Source of the DNA: Candidatus Paenalcaligenes intestinipullorum
GTDB taxonomy: Bacteria; Pseudomonadota; Gammaproteobacteria; Burkholderiales; Burkholderiaceae_B
DNA: 24,661 bases
Direction of reading: 5' to 3'
Assembly: GCA_019120675.1 (NCBI GenBank)
Contig: DWUQ01000041.1
Coordinates: 1-24,661 of the forward strand
How positions within the stretch are numbered: position 1 is the first letter of the stretch; each line of letters starts with the position of its first letter. Positions 23,521-24,661 of the stretch are shown in pieces. The notes under the pieces were generated by a model that saw only the letters and a list, made by a program, of their open reading frames with translations, searched no databases and had not been told where the DNA came from. The position numbers were made by a program, and so were the translations under genes.

Positions 23521-23727
23521 TTATCGTCCACCATTCGACTGACGAATGGCATTGACCACGCGTTCGGTGCGCTGGTCGGCATGGCGGCCGTTGACCACCA
23601 AAATAGCGTGAATGACACCCGGAATCCAAAAGAAAAGCGTAAGAACCAAGTTCAATAAGGCTTGGACGGGCTTACCGCAAATTAATACAGCGACGGGGGG
23701 TAATAAAATAGCCAGTAAATACAACAT
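23521..23727 (-). CDS. YqaE/Pmp3-family small membrane protein
   Basis: A 68-residue protein of the UPF0057/Pmp3 family. Two membrane helices (about residues 2–20 and 27–47) flank the family turn with LPPVAVLICGKP. The second helix holds LNLVLTLFFWIPGVIHAILVV. A polar C-terminal tail of about 20 residues ends RQSNGGR. Members sit in the inner membrane and in eukaryotes affect membrane potential under salt stress; the bacterial role is unclear. It lies 85 nt downstream of the TM2 gene on the same strand and may be transcribed with it. Confidence 0.9.
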   Translation of the reverse strand: MLYLLAILLPPVAVLICGKPVQALLNLVLTLFFWIPGVIHAILVVNGRHADQRTERVVNAIRQSNGGR

Positions 23728-23812
23728 AGCAGAATTTTTCCACGTGAATAGGCTTAAAAATCAAATGGCTTTAAGTATAAAGTTTTAAGTAAAAGTACCA
23801 CGCACTAACGCT

Positions 23813-24169
23813 TTAGTTGTAGCCGTACTTGTTGTTAAAGGTCTCATCGCTCATGGTTAGGTAAATAATTCCTTCAACAAATCCGACTAATGCGGGGATA
23901 AAGGTCCAGCAAAAGATCAGATATAAAACCCCCATGCCGACTTGTCCGAGATAAAACTTATGTATGCCAAAGCCGCCTAGGAAAAAAGCCAGTAAGGCTG
24001 CAGCGATTTTGTTTTTGCCATTGGGTGCGGTACTGCCAAAAACATTTGGTGCAGGGATTTGTCTGACACCACATTTAGGGCAGATCTCGGCTTTTTGGTT
24101 AATCAGGCTGCCGCATTCGTTGCAGTATTTTTCATTAGGGCCCTTGATGGGTGGTAGGGTGTCGGACAC
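23813..24169 (-). CDS. Zinc-ribbon and TM2-domain membrane protein
   Basis: A 118-residue protein. Residues 16–33 form a zinc ribbon with Cys16, Cys19, Cys30 and Cys33 (YCNECG … CPKCG). A linker follows, then a TM2 domain (about 52–110) with KNKIAAALLAFFLGGFGIHKFYLGQ and a second helix VLYLIFCWTFIPALVGFVEGI, ending FNNKYGYN. The ribbon faces the cytoplasm; the function is unknown. The start is GTG 24169, supported by GGAG 7–8 nt upstream on the coding strand and by the natural MSDTLPPIKG start. Neighbours suggest no pathway. Confidence 0.9.
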   Translation of the reverse strand: MSDTLPPIKGPNEKYCNECGSLINQKAEICPKCGVRQIPAPNVFGSTAPNGKNKIAAALLAFFLGGFGIHKFYLGQVGMGVLYLIFCWTFIPALVGFVEGIIYLTMSDETFNNKYGYN

Positions 24170-24661
24170 GAAAACTCTCCGTTTTTGACGCAGTTATAAG
24201 TAATGAGATGCTGTGCTGAGCACTACCAAAGCCAAGACGAATCTATTGGTAGAGCTATTTGATTGGGTTTCTAAAAGAAAAAGCAAATGGTTGAACGTTT
24301 ATTTTACCTTGCTTTTAACGTTTGTTCTGAGTTCTTTAATTGTAACTAAACCCGCGAGTTGCGACCACAGACTGCCAGAGTGGCGATCGTAATCTCAATA
24401 TTTTTATATCGAAACATGACATTCTAAGTTACGGAAATGAACCCAAGGCGTCGTTTTGCTTACTTATCAAAGGGTTCAACGGTCTAGAATGCGTTCATTG
24501 TCTACGTTACACCTAGTCGCAAATCGAGGCGGTTTACGGCTTGTTTGATTTTTTCATTGCATGCTAACTTGAATTCACGGTTTACGAAGTTGGCAGCGAA
24601 CCCCCGCAGTCAACCTTAGCTTTAAACGCACAGTCGTTTAATTTTTACGTAATCTTTTTGG
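24170..24661. other. 492-bp terminal region without a convincing gene
   Basis: This AT-rich stretch holds the presumed promoter of the reverse-strand TM2 gene and the doubtful frame above. I see no RNA gene, repeat, attachment site or longer frame on either strand up to the window edge. Confidence 0.5.
24213..24392 (+). CDS. Doubtful 59-codon frame with one membrane segment
   Basis: A frame from GTG 24213 to TAA 24390–24392. The middle has a basic patch KRKSK followed by WLNVYFTLLLTFVLSSLIV, which would form a membrane helix with the positive-inside rule obeyed. There is no ribosome binding site, the start is not ATG and I know no relatives. It may be a remnant or chance. Confidence 0.2.
   Translation: MLSTTKAKTNLLVELFDWVSKRKSKWLNVYFTLLLTFVLSSLIVTKPASCDHRLPEWRS

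Noticed and set aside
23401..23658. A forward 85-codon frame over the YetF fragment end and the YqaE gene
   Set aside because: It reads antisense to the well-supported YqaE gene and through the 15-bp hairpin.
20469..24661. A second copy of the tRNA-Ser 3' end as an attachment site
   Set aside because: I scanned the downstream region by eye and saw no repeat of the last 20 bases of the tRNA.
1..24661. CRISPR array, prophage, transposase, toxin–antitoxin pair or restriction system
   Set aside because: No regularly spaced repeats and no such protein families were recognised; the only related trace is the broken Fic gene.

Overview
The window looks like a stretch of chromosome from a betaproteobacterium of the order Burkholderiales, most likely an Alcaligenaceae-type genome (relatives of Bordetella, Alcaligenes, Paenalcaligenes). 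The basis is gene content and protein character: a DUF3426 protein followed by a PfkB-family kinase, argC / DUF6776 / erpA / anmK / M23 peptidase / tyrS in that order, glyA–nrdR–ribD–ribE, and a YggT protein and DarP of betaproteobacterial type. This assignment comes from recall of family context, not from a search.

Positions 1–20273 are dense housekeeping sequence. The left edge cuts a DUF3426 membrane protein, closely followed by a sugar or nucleoside kinase, a glycine-zipper lipoprotein with a clear terminator, and a reverse-strand YggT membrane protein. A possible 32-residue gene lies in the YggT upstream gap. A small lipoprotein then converges on a reverse-strand operon (darP – carboxylesterase – gltX) so tightly that the two stop codons overlap. 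pmbA diverges from darP. The ribosomal operon rplM–rpsI follows, with promoter, leader hairpin and terminator. Next come argC, a DUF6776 coiled-coil protein and erpA, then a reverse-strand peptidoglycan pair (M23 endopeptidase and anmK). tyrS, a YbhB/PEBP protein, glyA, nrdR, ribD and ribE run forward.

At 20378 a tRNA-Ser(GGA) with its own promoter and terminator marks a change of character. Downstream (20469–24661) gene density falls and broken genes appear. There is a 185-bp inverted-repeat element with perfect 25-bp outer arms and a tandem 12-bp repeat. After these come a Fic-family gene that has lost its start and its catalytic core, a short remnant of another protein, an intact secreted phytase-esterase-like protein, and a DUF421/YetF gene truncated to 55 codons. 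Two small intact membrane-protein genes (YqaE/Pmp3 and zinc-ribbon–TM2) lie on the reverse strand, followed by about 490 bp with no convincing gene. This resembles a decayed integration or recombination zone next to a tRNA gene, although no integrase, transposase or duplicated tRNA end is visible.

Functionally the core covers aminoacylation (GltX, TyrS), ribosome components and assembly (L13, S9, DarP), iron-sulfur assembly (ErpA), one-carbon metabolism (GlyA), deoxyribonucleotide control (NrdR), arginine and riboflavin synthesis, and cell-wall turnover. I found no complete undescribed defence or mobile system. The items most worth a second look are the internally deleted Fic gene that keeps its inhibitory motif, the inverted-repeat element, the small 32-codon gene and several structured leaders.
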